Notes: a model not told the origin generated them from the letters alone. A stretch of DNA of 64,000 bases from Nocardioides piscis (GCF_011300215.1 NZ_CP049866.1:2046001-2110000); one strand, 5' to 3'; shown: positions 1-9,665, counted from the stretch's first letter. Numbers and translations are program-made.

Positions 1-417
1 TTCGCCGGGTCACTGGAGGGTGAGCGGGCGGAGACCTTCGCCCGGATCAAGGTCGAGGGGATCGTCGAGTCCGGGCTCGGCGTCGTCGTCGGCTACGACC
101 CCAGCCGCGGTGGGTCCCACGTCCTGGGGCGCCACGCCATCGCCGACGCCGGGCTCTACTCGGTCGTCTGCGCCATCCAGAACCTCTGGCTCGCGGCGAC
201 CGCCGAGGGGCTTGGCGTCGGGTGGGTCAGCTTCTACCGCGAGGAGTTCCTGCGCGAGCTGGTCGGCTTCCCGGCCCGCGTCCGACCCGTGGCCTGGTTG
301 TGCGTCGGGGCGGTCGGCCACCTACCCGAGGTGCCGGACCTGGAGCGGTTCGGCTGGCGGCACCGGTCGCCGCTTGCCGAGGTGCTGCACGAGGAGCGAT
401 ATCAGCCGCGGGTGTAG
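1..417 (+). CDS. bluB: 5,6-dimethylbenzimidazole synthase (BluB), C-terminal part
   Basis: The last 138 residues of BluB are present; the 5' end lies outside the window. BluB is a nitroreductase-fold enzyme that breaks down reduced FMN with oxygen to make 5,6-dimethylbenzimidazole, the lower ligand of cobalamin. Seen: a GYDPSRGGSHVLG stretch and a following NLWLAATAEGLGVGW helix, both typical of the family. The stop overlaps the stop of the convergent cobL by 16 bases. Its product is the substrate of CobT, encoded 6.5 kb downstream, so the organism probably makes its own lower ligand. Confidence 0.9.
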   Translation, partial: FAGSLEGERAETFARIKVEGIVESGLGVVVGYDPSRGGSHVLGRHAIADAGLYSVVCAIQNLWLAATAEGLGVGWVSFYREEFLRELVGFPARVRPVAWLCVGAVGHLPEVPDLERFGWRHRSPLAEVLHEERYQPRV

Positions 418-1634
418 GCCCACTGGGTGACCGTGCGGGCCGGCGCCCAGCCGGTGAACCGGCCGACCGGCGCCGCGGTCTCTACCGCGATCCGGGTCAG
501 CTCGCCGCCGTGCTCGCAGTAGGCCTGTGCCAGCAGCTGCTCGGTCTCGATCGTGACACCGTGCACGACCAACCGGCCGCCGGGCGCCAGCGCGGCCAGG
601 CACGCGTCGAGCACGCCGGGTGCCGTGGCGCCGCCGCCGACGAAGATCGCGTCGGGCGGGCGGAGCCCGTCGAGCGCGGCCGGGGCGCGCCCAGTGACCA
701 CCGCGAGGCCGGGCACGCCCAGCCGGGCCGCGTTTCGGGCGATCCGAGCGGCGCGCTCGTCGTTGCCTTCGACGGCGGTCGCGCGGCAGGTGGGGTGGGC
801 GCGCATCCACTCGATGCCGATCGAGCCGGCGCCGGCGCCGACGTCCCACAGGTGCTCGCCGGGCACCGGTGCGAGCCTCGCCAGGGCGGCGGCCCGCAGG
901 TCGCGCTTGGTGAGCTGGCCGTCGTGCTCGAAGGCGTCGTCGGACAGGCCGGTCGCCCAGCCGGCCACGGACGGGCCGGCCAGCTCGAGCGCCAGCACGT
1001 GCAGGCGAGGTGACGTAGCGGACCAGCCGGCCGCCGTGCCGCTCATGTGCGACTCGTCCGGGGCGCCGAGTTGACCCAGGACGTGGAGCACGCTTCCGCC
1101 ATACCCCACCTCCGTCAGCAGGGTCGCGACCCGGGCGGGTGTGTGCTCATCGGACGAAAGCACCAGGACGCGGCGTGCCGGCGCCAGCTCGCGGCGCACC
1201 AGTGCGATGTCTCGACCGACGAGGCTGATCACGGCGCACGACTCCGCGGGCCAGCCGAGCCGGGCTCGGGCCAGCGCGACCGACGAGACGGCCGGATGGA
1301 TGAGGACGCGGTCGCGACCCAGGACCTCGATCAGGGTCGCGCCGATGCCGGAGACGAGCGGGTCGCCGGACGCGAGGGCGACCACGGGCGATGTGCCGAG
1401 GTCCGCCACGAAGTCGGGCAGGCCCACGCGCAGAGGGGCCGGCCACGCCAGTCGCCGCTGCCCGGCGACGTCGGGGAGCAATGCCAGGTGGCGCTCGCCG
1501 CCCACGACGACGGCAGCCTGCAGGACGGTCTCGCGGAGGGGATCGGGGAGTCCCGACCAGCCGTCGGCGCCGATCCCGACGACCGTGACGACCTTGTCGG
1601 TTGGCGTCGTCGGTGGGGGAGTCGAGTCGGGCAC
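402..1634 (-). CDS. cobL: Precorrin-6Y C5,15-methyltransferase (decarboxylating)
   Basis: About 410 residues, the usual CobL length. The N-terminal half is a CbiE-like SAM methyltransferase starting with VVTVVGIGADGW; the C-terminal half is a CbiT-like methyltransferase/decarboxylase with the SAM loop DVGAGAGSIGIEW. It methylates C5 and C15 of precorrin-6B and removes the acetate side chain at C12 to give precorrin-8. The reading frame stays open upstream to 1886, but that stretch is the opposite-strand cobalamin riboswitch, so I chose the GTG at 1634. The gene diverges from the chelatase operon. Confidence 0.88.
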   Translation of the reverse strand: MPDSTPPPTTPTDKVVTVVGIGADGWSGLPDPLRETVLQAAVVVGGERHLALLPDVAGQRRLAWPAPLRVGLPDFVADLGTSPVVALASGDPLVSGIGATLIEVLGRDRVLIHPAVSSVALARARLGWPAESCAVISLVGRDIALVRRELAPARRVLVLSSDEHTPARVATLLTEVGYGGSVLHVLGQLGAPDESHMSGTAAGWSATSPRLHVLALELAGPSVAGWATGLSDDAFEHDGQLTKRDLRAAALARLAPVPGEHLWDVGAGAGSIGIEWMRAHPTCRATAVEGNDERAARIARNAARLGVPGLAVVTGRAPAALDGLRPPDAIFVGGGATAPGVLDACLAALAPGGRLVVHGVTIETEQLLAQAYCEHGGELTRIAVETAAPVGRFTGWAPARTVTQWAYTRG

Positions 1635-1659
1635 GAGAAAGCACGCTATCGTCACCGCA

Positions 1660-1815
1660 GGCACGAGGTGCCCCAACGGCCTGTCCATCGGAAACGGTGA
1701 GCCATGGTCGGCGGGGAGAATCTGGGAAGCCGGTGAGAGACCGGCACAGGCCCGCTGCGGTAAATCAGGCCCTTGAACGAGTTGGGACCCGACAAGTCCG
1801 AAGACCGGCCTCGCG
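1660..1815 (+). promoter_or_regulatory. Cobalamin riboswitch upstream of the chelatase-cobO-cobB operon
   Basis: It begins with an AGGTGCC element near 1666. The conserved core GGGAAGCCGGTG...CCGGCACAGGCCCGC lies at about 1723-1757, and a B12-box-like AGTCCGAAGACCGGCC lies at 1795-1810. It ends about 50 bases before the ATG at 1868. Adenosylcobalamin binding is expected to switch off the downstream operon. Confidence 0.88.
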
Positions 1816-1867
1816 TCAGACCATGTCGATTGCACAGGATCGATGGCGAAGCGAGCGGGAGCCTCAC

Positions 1868-3946
1868 ATGCCACAGCACTACCCATTTTCTGCCGTCCTC
1901 GGTTGCGAGGCCGACGCCCTCGACGACATGGGCCTCGCTCTCGTCCTCACCACGATCACCCCCGAGATCGGTGGTGTCCTGGTGCGCGGCGAGAAGGGAA
2001 CGGCCAAGTCGACCACCGTGCGCGCTCTGGCCGCGGTGCTCCCGCCGGTCGAGGTCTATGCCGCCGACCGGTTCTCAATCGACCCCGACGACCCGGCGGC
2101 CACCTCGCCCGACGGTCCGTTCGCCGGCGACGCGGAGGTGCACACCCGAGCGGTCCGGCTGGTGGAGCTGCCGGTGGGCGCCACCGAGGACCGCGTGCTC
2201 GGCTCGCTGCACCTGGAGCGAGCACTCTCCCATGGCAAGGTGGAGTACGAGCCCGGACTGCTCGCTCGCGCGCACCGCGGGATTTTGTACGTCGACGAGG
2301 TCAACCTGCTCCACGACCACCTCGTCGACCTGCTGCTCGACGCGGCGGCGATGGGCCAGGTGACCGTCGAGCGCGACGGGGTCTCGGTGGAGCACGCCGC
2401 CCGCTTCGTCCTCATCGGCACCATGAACCCCGAGGAGGGGGAGCTCCGCCCCCAGCTGCTCGACCGGTTCGGCCTGACGGTCGAGGTGGCGGCGCCGCGC
2501 GAGCCCTCGCTGCGCGCTGAGGTCGTACGCCGCCGGATGGCCTACGACGGCGACCCGGCCGCCTTCACCGAACGCTACCGCGACCTCGACCGGTCGCTGA
2601 CCGAGCGCATCGAGTCGGCGCGCGAGCGCGCCGTCAAGGTGCGGCTGACCGATGTCGCGCTGCTCAAGATCGCCGAGGTCTGCGCGGCCTTCGAGGTCGA
2701 CGGTCTGCGCGCGGACGTCGTCACCGCCCGGACCGCGGTCGCGCACGCCGCGTGGGCCGGCCGCGACGAGGTGACGCGCAAGGACATCCGTCGCGCCGCG
2801 CTCCTGTCGCTTCCGCACCGCCGGCGCCGCAACCCGTTCGACGCCCCCGGACTCGACGAGGATCTGCTCGACCAGGTGCTCGGCGACGACGAGCTGCCGC
2901 CCGAACCGCCCGAGGGGCGGGCACCGGACGAGCCGACCCGGCCTCCGGCTACCGACGATGGAGCCGAGGGTGGCCTGCCCGATGACGCCGATGACGGGTC
3001 GGACTCGCCTGTGGGCGAGTCCGACCCGTCGCGCGACCCCGATGACCCCGACGCCGAGCTGCCGCGGCCGGGCCCTGCTCCGGCCCCCGCACCCGAGCAG
3101 GGTCCCGGCTCGGTGGTGGGCGCCGCAGCGGCCTACCGCCCCAGGTTGCTCACCGTCCAGGGGCTGGGGGAGGGGGCTGCCGGCCGGCGCAGCCGGGCGC
3201 TGGCACGCACGGGTCGACGCGTCGGTGCGACCCGCGGCGACAGCGGCTCACTACACCTCGTCGAGACGCTGCTCGCGGCCGCCGGCCAGCAGCCGGCGCG
3301 GGGGCGGACCAGCGGTCGCGTCGACGTGCGGGCGGAGGACCTGCGGGTCGCCGTGCGGGAGGGACGCGAGGCCAACCTCGTGCTCTTCTGCGTGGACGCC
3401 TCAGGGTCGATGGCTGCGCGTCGCCGGATGACCCAGGTCAAGACCGCCGTCCTCTCGCTGCTGATGGACGCCTATCGCCGGCGCGACAAGGTCGGACTGA
3501 TCACCTTCCGCGGGCAGGACGCCGAGCTCGTCCTGCCGCCCACGCACTCGGTCGAGATCGCCGCGGCGCGGCTCGAAGAGCTGCCGGCCGGAGGCCGGAC
3601 ACCATTGGCGGCGGGTCTCCTCGAGGCGGTGAAGGTGCTGCACCGGGAGCGACTGCGCGATCCACGGCTGCGACCGCTCCTGGTCGTGGTCACTGACGGT
3701 CGGGCCACCGACGGCGCCGATGCGGTCGCCCGCTCGATGCGCGCCGCAGAGCACGTTGCTGGCCTGCGCATCACCACTGTCGTCATCGACTCCGAGGTCG
3801 GCCCGCTGCGGCTCGGGCTCGCTGTGCGGCTCGCCGAGGTGCTCAGCGCTGAGCACCTGCCGGTCGCCGAGGTGAGCGCCGAGGCACTGACCGGCGCCGT
3901 CCGCAGCCACACCGCGCTCAACCTCTTCGGGCAGGGGGTGGCCTGA
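1868..3946 (+). CDS. Magnesium/cobalt chelatase ChlI-ChlD-type fused subunit
   Basis: 692 residues. The N-terminal AAA+ (ChlI/BchI) part has Walker A GEKGTAKST and Walker B ILYVDEVNLL. A linker of about 110 residues rich in Asp, Glu and Pro follows. The C-terminal von Willebrand A domain carries the metal-binding motif DASGS. Such I-D fusions work with CobN as the ATPase part of the aerobic cobaltochelatase that puts Co(II) into hydrogenobyrinate diamide. It is the first gene after the riboswitch and overlaps cobO by one base (TGATG). The ATG at 1868 is chosen because the open frame further upstream is riboswitch sequence. Confidence 0.9.
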   Translation: MPQHYPFSAVLGCEADALDDMGLALVLTTITPEIGGVLVRGEKGTAKSTTVRALAAVLPPVEVYAADRFSIDPDDPAATSPDGPFAGDAEVHTRAVRLVELPVGATEDRVLGSLHLERALSHGKVEYEPGLLARAHRGILYVDEVNLLHDHLVDLLLDAAAMGQVTVERDGVSVEHAARFVLIGTMNPEEGELRPQLLDRFGLTVEVAAPREPSLRAEVVRRRMAYDGDPAAFTERYRDLDRSLTERIESARERAVKVRLTDVALLKIAEVCAAFEVDGLRADVVTARTAVAHAAWAGRDEVTRKDIRRAALLSLPHRRRRNPFDAPGLDEDLLDQVLGDDELPPEPPEGRAPDEPTRPPATDDGAEGGLPDDADDGSDSPVGESDPSRDPDDPDAELPRPGPAPAPAPEQGPGSVVGAAAAYRPRLLTVQGLGEGAAGRRSRALARTGRRVGATRGDSGSLHLVETLLAAAGQQPARGRTSGRVDVRAEDLRVAVREGREANLVLFCVDASGSMAARRRMTQVKTAVLSLLMDAYRRRDKVGLITFRGQDAELVLPPTHSVEIAAARLEELPAGGRTPLAAGLLEAVKVLHRERLRDPRLRPLLVVVTDGRATDGADAVARSMRAAEHVAGLRITTVVIDSEVGPLRLGLAVRLAEVLSAEHLPVAEVSAEALTGAVRSHTALNLFGQGVA

Positions 3947-4560
3947 TGCCCCAGGGTCAGCCGACCGTCATCCCCGACGACGGGCTCACCACCCGTCAGC
4001 GCCGCAACCGCCCGCTGGTGATGGTGCACACCGGCGACGGCAAGGGGAAGTCGACCGCGGCTTTCGGGGTCGGGCTTCGCGGCTGGAACCAGGGCTGGCG
4101 GATCGGGGTCTTCCAGTTCGTCAAGTCCGCCAAGTGGCGCATCGGCGAGCAGACCGTGCTCGAGCGGCTCGGCCGGCTTCACGAGGAGACCGGCGAGGGT
4201 GGTCCGGTCGAGTGGCACAAGATGGGGTCGGGCTGGTCGTGGACCCGCAAGCAGGGCGACGCCGAGGACCACCAAACGGCGGCGGTCGAGGGCTGGCAGG
4301 AGATCAAGCGACGACTCGCTGCGGAGACGCACGACCTGCTGATCCTCGACGAGTTCACCTACCCGATGAAGTGGGGCTGGGTCGATGTCGACGACGTGGT
4401 CGAGACGCTGCGCACGAGAAGCGGCTTCCAGCACGTCATCATCACCGGCCGCAACGCCGACCCCCGGCTGATCGAGATCGCCGACCTGGTCACCGAGATG
4501 ACCAAGGTCAAGCACCCGATGGACGCCGGCCAGAAGGGACAGAAGGGCATCGAGTGGTGA
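3946..4560 (+). CDS. cobO: Cob(I)yrinic acid a,c-diamide adenosyltransferase
   Basis: 204 residues of the CobA/CobO/BtuR family, with the P-loop GDGKGKST at residues 30-37 and a LLILDEFTYPMKWGW stretch. It transfers the 5'-deoxyadenosyl group of ATP to the reduced cobalt of the corrinoid. It overlaps its neighbours by one and four bases, so it is translationally coupled between the chelatase and cobB. Confidence 0.95.
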   Translation: MPQGQPTVIPDDGLTTRQRRNRPLVMVHTGDGKGKSTAAFGVGLRGWNQGWRIGVFQFVKSAKWRIGEQTVLERLGRLHEETGEGGPVEWHKMGSGWSWTRKQGDAEDHQTAAVEGWQEIKRRLAAETHDLLILDEFTYPMKWGWVDVDDVVETLRTRSGFQHVIITGRNADPRLIEIADLVTEMTKVKHPMDAGQKGQKGIEW

Positions 4561-6911
4561 GCCTGCCGCGGCTCGTGGTCGCCGCCCCCTCGACCGGGCA
4601 GGGCAAGACCACCATCGCGACGGGGTTGTTGGCCGCGCTGCGCGCCGCCGGCCACGAAGTCAGCGGGCACAAGGTTGGGCCCGACTACATCGACCCCGGC
4701 TACCACGCCCTCGCCTCGGGCCGCCCCGGCCGCAACCTCGACCCGCACCTGGTCGGCGAGGAGCGGATCGTGCCGTTGCTGCTGCACGGAGCCCTGGGTG
4801 CTGATCTCGCGGTCATCGAGGGCGTGATGGGCCTGCATGACGGCCGGCTCGGCACAGACGGTTTCGCCTCGACCGCCCACGTCGCCGCCCTCACACGGTC
4901 CCCGGTGGTGCTCGTCCTCGACATCGCCCGCCAGTCGCGCTCGGTGGCGGCGGTCGCGGCGGGTATGGCGGCGTACGACCCGAACATCGACATCGCCGGC
5001 GTCGTCCTCAACCGCGCGGGCTCCGACCGCAACGTCGAGGAGATCCGACGTGCGTTGTCGATGCCCGTGCTTGGCGTGCTACCCAGCGACGAGGACCTGG
5101 CTACGCCCTCGCGGCACCTTGGGCTTGTGCCCGCCGCTGAGCGGCACGACTCGGTCGCGCTGGTCGGGCGGCTCGGCGAGCAAGTGGCGAAGTACCTCGA
5201 CCTCGACGGGTTGCTGGCGGTCGCGCGGTTGGCACCGGAGCTCGACGGGGTGCCGTGGGATCCGGCCTCGGAGATTCGCCGGGTGCCTGGTCGACCCGTC
5301 ATCGCGGTCGCGGGCGGACGGGCCTTCACTTTCCGCTATCCCGAGACCGAGGAGCTGCTGGCGGCAGCCGGCTGCGAGGTCGTGGCGTTCGACCCGCTGG
5401 TGGACCGCGCACTGCCCGCGGGCACGCAGGGGATCTACCTCGGTGGCGGCTTTCCCGAGGTGTACGCCGCTGAGCTGGCCACCAACCGGAGCCTCATCGA
5501 CGACCTGGGAGTCGCAGTCGCAGCCGGCATTCCGACGGTGGCCGAATGTGCCGGGCTGCTCTACCTCACCGAGACCCTTGACGGCGTCGAGATGGCTGGT
5601 GTCGTCCCGGTCAGTGCCGAGATGAGCGATCGGCTGACGCTCCGCTACCCGACCGCGACGGCGCTCACCGACTCGCTGCTCACCAGGGCTGGCGAGCAGG
5701 TGACCGGGCACGAGTTCCATAAGACATCCGTCGCCAGTGACGGTGACGCGTGGGAGATCGACGGAGTGCCCACCGGCTTCTCGACCGACACGTGGCACGC
5801 GTCCTACCTGCACGTGCACTGGGCAGGGCACCCGGTGCTCGCCCAACGCTTTGCGGACGCAGCGAACAACGCCTCCCCGCACATCTCGATGGTCGTCGAC
5901 GTGCCACCCGTCGAGCCGCTCCGCCACCACGGCGATGCCGAGGCCGGCGCCGGGCTCCTTGACTTCGCGGTCAATGTGTATGTCGGGGAACGACCGGTTT
6001 GGCTCGACCGCGCACTGCACGCCGCGATCGACGACACGGCCTATCCGGACGCAGCGCCGGCACGGGCCGCCGTCGCCCGGCACCTCGGCCGGCCCGTAGG
6101 CGAGGTGTTGCCGACTGCGGGCGCTGCCGAGGCGTTCACCCTGATCGCGCGGCAACCCTGGCGGCACCCGGTCGTGGTGCACCCGCAGTTCACCGAGCCG
6201 CATGCCGCACTCGAGCAGGCGGGCCACGTCGTCGACACCGTCCTGTGCCGGTCCGACCTCACCCTCGATCCATCGGAGATCCCCGACGGCGCGGACCTCA
6301 TCGTGATCGGTAATCCCACCAACCCGACGGGAGTCCTCCATCCGGCATCGCTGATCCGGAGCCTGCAACGCCCGGGTCGACTCGTCGTGGTCGACGAGGC
6401 CTTCATGGACGCCGTCCCCGGCGAGGTCGAGTCGCTCGTCCGCGAACGCCTCGACGGGGTCATCGTCATCCGCAGCCTCACCAAGCACTGGTCGATCCCC
6501 GGAGTCCGGGCGGGCTATCTCGCGGGCGACCCGCAGGTTGTCGACCAGCTCGCGCGCCTGCAAACGCCGTGGTCGGCTGCCGGACCCGCCGTGGCAGCCC
6601 TCGTCGCGTGCTCGACCGCTCGGGCCGCGGACGAAGCCACGGACCGCGCGCTCGCGATCGGCCGCTGGCGCGACCACCTCATCGCCGGCCTGACCGAGCG
6701 CGGCATCGAGCACGTCCCTTCCTCGGCCCCGTTCGTGCTCGCCCGCCTCGGAGGGGCTCGGCTGTCCCTGCGTGATGCCGGCATAGCCGTACGCCGTGCG
6801 GACACGTTCCCCGGCCTCGACTCCACCTGGGCGCGGATCGCCGTGCGACCCGAGCCCATGACGGACCGACTGCTCACTGCCATCGATCAGACCCCCCAGC
6901 CCACCTCGTGA
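4557..6911 (+). CDS. cobB: Cobyrinate a,c-diamide synthase fused to CobC-like PLP aminotransferase/decarboxylase domain
   Basis: 784 residues, far longer than a normal CobB of about 450. Residues 1-460 are CobB: P-loop APSTGQGKTT, and a C-terminal class I glutamine amidotransferase with nucleophile C331 in AECAGLLYL. It amidates the a and c carboxylates of (hydrogeno)byrinic acid. Residues 470-784 form a class I/II PLP fold with GNPTNPTGV, VVDEAFMD and Schiff-base lysine K643 in RSLTKHWSIPGVRAGY. This matches the CobC/CobD threonine-phosphate decarboxylase family that supplies aminopropanol phosphate. The GTG at 4557 overlaps the cobO stop (GTGA); the open frame further upstream lies inside cobO. 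The split of functions is inferred from motifs. Confidence 0.88.
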   Translation: MSLPRLVVAAPSTGQGKTTIATGLLAALRAAGHEVSGHKVGPDYIDPGYHALASGRPGRNLDPHLVGEERIVPLLLHGALGADLAVIEGVMGLHDGRLGTDGFASTAHVAALTRSPVVLVLDIARQSRSVAAVAAGMAAYDPNIDIAGVVLNRAGSDRNVEEIRRALSMPVLGVLPSDEDLATPSRHLGLVPAAERHDSVALVGRLGEQVAKYLDLDGLLAVARLAPELDGVPWDPASEIRRVPGRPVIAVAGGRAFTFRYPETEELLAAAGCEVVAFDPLVDRALPAGTQGIYLGGGFPEVYAAELATNRSLIDDLGVAVAAGIPTVAECAGLLYLTETLDGVEMAGVVPVSAEMSDRLTLRYPTATALTDSLLTRAGEQVTGHEFHKTSVASDGDAWEIDGVPTGFSTDTWHASYLHVHWAGHPVLAQRFADAANNASPHISMVVDVPPVEPLRHHGDAEAGAGLLDFAVNVYVGERPVWLDRALHAAIDDTAYPDAAPARAAVARHLGRPVGEVLPTAGAAEAFTLIARQPWRHPVVVHPQFTEPHAALEQAGHVVDTVLCRSDLTLDPSEIPDGADLIVIGNPTNPTGVLHPASLIRSLQRPGRLVVVDEAFMDAVPGEVESLVRERLDGVIVIRSLTKHWSIPGVRAGYLAGDPQVVDQLARLQTPWSAAGPAVAALVACSTARAADEATDRALAIGRWRDHLIAGLTERGIEHVPSSAPFVLARLGGARLSLRDAGIAVRRADTFPGLDSTWARIAVRPEPMTDRLLTAIDQTPQPTS

Positions 6912-6922
6912 AGGACCCCGCC

Positions 6923-7963
6923 ATGGCCTACGTCTCCGCGCCCTCCGACATCACCCGCAACCACGCCACCAAGCGGCTGGCCGCGCTCGCCACACCGCCC
7001 GGCGCTCTCGGCCGGCTCGGTGACCTCGCCGTGTGGGTGGCGGCCTGCCAGGGCCAGGTGCCGCCCGTGCCCGTCGACAACGTCCGGCTCGTCATCTTCG
7101 CGGGCGACCACGGTGTCGCAGCCCATGGAGTGTCGGCGTTCTCGCCCGCGATCACCGGTGCGATGGTCCGCACGTTCCTGTTCGGCAAGGCGGGCGTCAA
7201 CGCCTTGGCGTCGGCCCACGGCGTCGCAGTCCGCGTGCTCGACCTCGGTGTCGACGAGGACTTCGACGACCTCGACGAGGGGGTCAGGTTGGCGCTGACG
7301 GCGCACAAGATCCGCCGCGGCAGCGGCGCCATCCACCTCGAGGACGCGCTCACCCTCGACGAGACGCGCGCCGCGCTGGCTGCGGGAGCCGCCGTCGCGC
7401 GCGAGGAGATCGCCGCCGGTGCCCAGCTGCTGATCAGCGGTGACATGGGCATCGGCAACACCACCCCCGCTGCGGCCATGGTCGCCGCCGGCCTCGGCCT
7501 GCCCGCCTCCGAGGTCGTCGGCCGCGGCACCGGGATCGACGACGCGGCGCTGCTCCACAAGACGGCCGTGATCGACGCCGCGCTGGCCCGGGCCGGTGCC
7601 AGGACCGGGGACCCGATCGAGACCCTGGCCGCGCTCGGCAGCGCCGACCTCGCGGCGAGCACCGGCTTCCTGCTCGCCGCCGCCCAAGAGGGCCGACCCG
7701 TGCTGCTCGACGGATTGATGAGCGTCGCGTGCGCGCTCACCGCCGACCGCATCGAGCCCGGCGCTGTCGGGTGGTACGCCGCAGGCCACCGCTCCACTGA
7801 ACCCGCCCAGTCGCTCGCCCTGGCCAAGATGGGACTGGAGCCGCTCCTAGACCTCGGTCTGCGTCTCGGCGAGGGCTCGGGCGCGGTCGCGGCCGTCCCC
7901 GTGGTTCGCAGCGCTGCCGCGCTGCTGCGCGACGTGGCCCTGCTCTCCGAGCTCGTGTCCTGA
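6923..7963 (+). CDS. cobT: Nicotinate-nucleotide:dimethylbenzimidazole phosphoribosyltransferase
   Basis: 346 residues from the ATG at 6923, which has AAGGA seven bases upstream; a GTG at 6908 overlapping the cobB stop is the alternative. CobT moves phosphoribose from nicotinate mononucleotide to dimethylbenzimidazole, giving alpha-ribazole phosphate. Visible family signatures are the GDMGIGNTTPAAA loop and a C-terminal GEGSGA containing the expected catalytic glutamate. It uses the base made by BluB and is coupled to cobS by a one-base overlap. Confidence 0.93.
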   Translation: MAYVSAPSDITRNHATKRLAALATPPGALGRLGDLAVWVAACQGQVPPVPVDNVRLVIFAGDHGVAAHGVSAFSPAITGAMVRTFLFGKAGVNALASAHGVAVRVLDLGVDEDFDDLDEGVRLALTAHKIRRGSGAIHLEDALTLDETRAALAAGAAVAREEIAAGAQLLISGDMGIGNTTPAAAMVAAGLGLPASEVVGRGTGIDDAALLHKTAVIDAALARAGARTGDPIETLAALGSADLAASTGFLLAAAQEGRPVLLDGLMSVACALTADRIEPGAVGWYAAGHRSTEPAQSLALAKMGLEPLLDLGLRLGEGSGAVAAVPVVRSAAALLRDVALLSELVS

Positions 7964-8727
7964 TGCTCGACGCCTGGCGGCTCGCCGTCGGGACGCTCAC
8001 CGCGATCCCGGCGCGACCGCCGACGACCGTCGACCGGCGGCGCGCCTCGGCCGCGATGGTGCTCGCGCCGGCCGCGGTCCTGCCCCTCGGTGCCGCGGTC
8101 ACCTGCGTGGCGCTGGCCGGTCACTGGCTACAGCTTCCTGTCCTGGTCATCGCGCTGCTCGCCATCGGCGCTGTGACCCTCGGCAACCGTGCCTTCCACC
8201 TAGACGGGCTCTCGGACACCGTCGACGGACTGGCTGCCTCCTACGACCGTGAACGGTCGCTGCTCGTCATGAAGTCCGGCACATCCGGGCCGGCCGGCGT
8301 CGTGGCGATCGTCCTGGTGCTCGGGATCCAGGTCGCGGGGTTGGCGAGCCTACTCTCCCTGCCCGACTGGTGGCAGGCCGCGATCCTGGCCGGCATCGCG
8401 GTGTGCGCATCCCGCGCGGCTCTCGTGGTCTGCTGCGCGCGCGGTGTCCCGGCAGCCCGGGCGGACGGGCTCGGGAGCACATACACCCAGACCGTGCCCG
8501 TCCCGGTGACCGTCTCCGTATGGGCCCTCTCCGCGGTCGTCCTTGCAGTCACCGGCGCGTGGGCCGGTCTCGAGTGGTGGCGCGGAGCGCTCGCTGCCTT
8601 CGTCGCGCTCGCCGCAGTTCTCGCTGTAGTCGCGCGAACAACCCGTCGCTTCGGCGGCGTCACCGGCGACGTGTTCGGCGCGAGCATCGAGGTCGCGCTC
8701 GCCGCGATCCTGGTGGCCCTCACATGA
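7963..8727 (+). CDS. cobS: Adenosylcobinamide-GDP ribazoletransferase
   Basis: 254 residues, polytopic membrane protein. It joins alpha-ribazole phosphate to adenosylcobinamide-GDP in the last assembly steps. The metal-binding motif DGLSDTVDGL and the following YDRERSLLVMKSGTSGPAG segment are characteristic of CobS/CobV. Several hydrophobic helices follow. Start and stop overlap cobT and cobD (ATGA), placing it firmly in the operon. Confidence 0.93.
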   Translation: MLDAWRLAVGTLTAIPARPPTTVDRRRASAAMVLAPAAVLPLGAAVTCVALAGHWLQLPVLVIALLAIGAVTLGNRAFHLDGLSDTVDGLAASYDRERSLLVMKSGTSGPAGVVAIVLVLGIQVAGLASLLSLPDWWQAAILAGIAVCASRAALVVCCARGVPAARADGLGSTYTQTVPVPVTVSVWALSAVVLAVTGAWAGLEWWRGALAAFVALAAVLAVVARTTRRFGGVTGDVFGASIEVALAAILVALT

Positions 8728-9665
8728 AGTCCCGCGCTGTCGGCCTGCTGCTCGGCTACACCGCCGACCGAATGCTTGGTGACCCGCGACGCTTCCACCC
8801 CGTCGCTGGCTTCGGCACCACGGCGGCAGCGGTCGAGCGCGTCCTGTACGCCGACTCGCGGACGCACGGCGTCGCGCACACCGCGCTCCTCGTCGGTGGC
8901 GCGGTCGCGTTCGGGGTGATGCTCGAGCGACGAGGCCCGCCGCGGGTCGTCGCCACGGCCATCGCGACGTGGGCCGTGCTCGGCGGGCGTTCCCTCGAAC
9001 GGGAGGCGGGCGCCGTACACGGTCATCTGATCGCCGGCGACCTGCCGGCCGCGCGCCAGCGACTCACCCACCTGGTCGGCCGCGACACCGCAGTCCTCGA
9101 CGAGTCGGCGGTCTCGCGCGCCGTCATCGAGTCAGTCGCCGAGAACACGTCCGACGCCGTCGTCGCGCCTTTGGTGTGGGGGGCGCTGTGCGGCGTTCCG
9201 GGACTCCTCGGCTATCGCGCGGTCAACACCCTCGACGCGATGGTCGGTCACCGCAATGCTCGATACCAGAGTTATGGGTGGGCCTCGGCGAAGCTGGACG
9301 ACCTCGCCAACCTGCCCGGATCGCGCCTCTCCGGCCTCCTCACCTTGGTGGCGGCGCCGTCGCGCGCGAAGGTCGCAGCCTCGACGTGGCGCCGGGACGC
9401 GGCCGCCCATCCCAGCCCCAACGGCGGAGTGGTGGAGTCTGCTTTCGCGGGCGCGCTGGGCGTCCGGCTGGGCGGCACCAACACCTACTACGGCGACCGG
9501 ATCGAGGATCGCGCGGTGATGGGGGATGGACGCGATGCCCGGGCCGACGACATCGTGCGATCCACTGTGCTGGCGCGTCGAGTAGGAGCTTTCGCGGCCC
9601 TGACATCTGTGTTGATTTCGCTCCGCGGCGGGCTGCTCAGACACCCTCGCCGTCCGCTAGGGTGA
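8724..9665 (+). CDS. cobD: Adenosylcobinamide-phosphate synthase (CbiB/CobD)
   Basis: 313 residues from the ATG that overlaps the cobS stop; the frame is open further upstream only as a shadow of cobS. CbiB attaches aminopropanol phosphate to adenosylcobyric acid. Family motifs include DRMLGDPRRFHPV near the start, VIESVAENTSDAVVAPL in the middle and an FAGALGVRLGG stretch. It is the last gene of this operon. Its stop lies at the beginning of the next cobalamin riboswitch. Confidence 0.92.
   Translation: MKSRAVGLLLGYTADRMLGDPRRFHPVAGFGTTAAAVERVLYADSRTHGVAHTALLVGGAVAFGVMLERRGPPRVVATAIATWAVLGGRSLEREAGAVHGHLIAGDLPAARQRLTHLVGRDTAVLDESAVSRAVIESVAENTSDAVVAPLVWGALCGVPGLLGYRAVNTLDAMVGHRNARYQSYGWASAKLDDLANLPGSRLSGLLTLVAAPSRAKVAASTWRRDAAAHPSPNGGVVESAFAGALGVRLGGTNTYYGDRIEDRAVMGDGRDARADDIVRSTVLARRVGAFAALTSVLISLRGGLLRHPRRPLG

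Noticed and set aside
5079-6713. 544-codon open frame opposite cobB
   Set aside because: It is a GC-driven shadow of the cobB-cobC gene; the plus strand has clear motifs and the minus frame has none.
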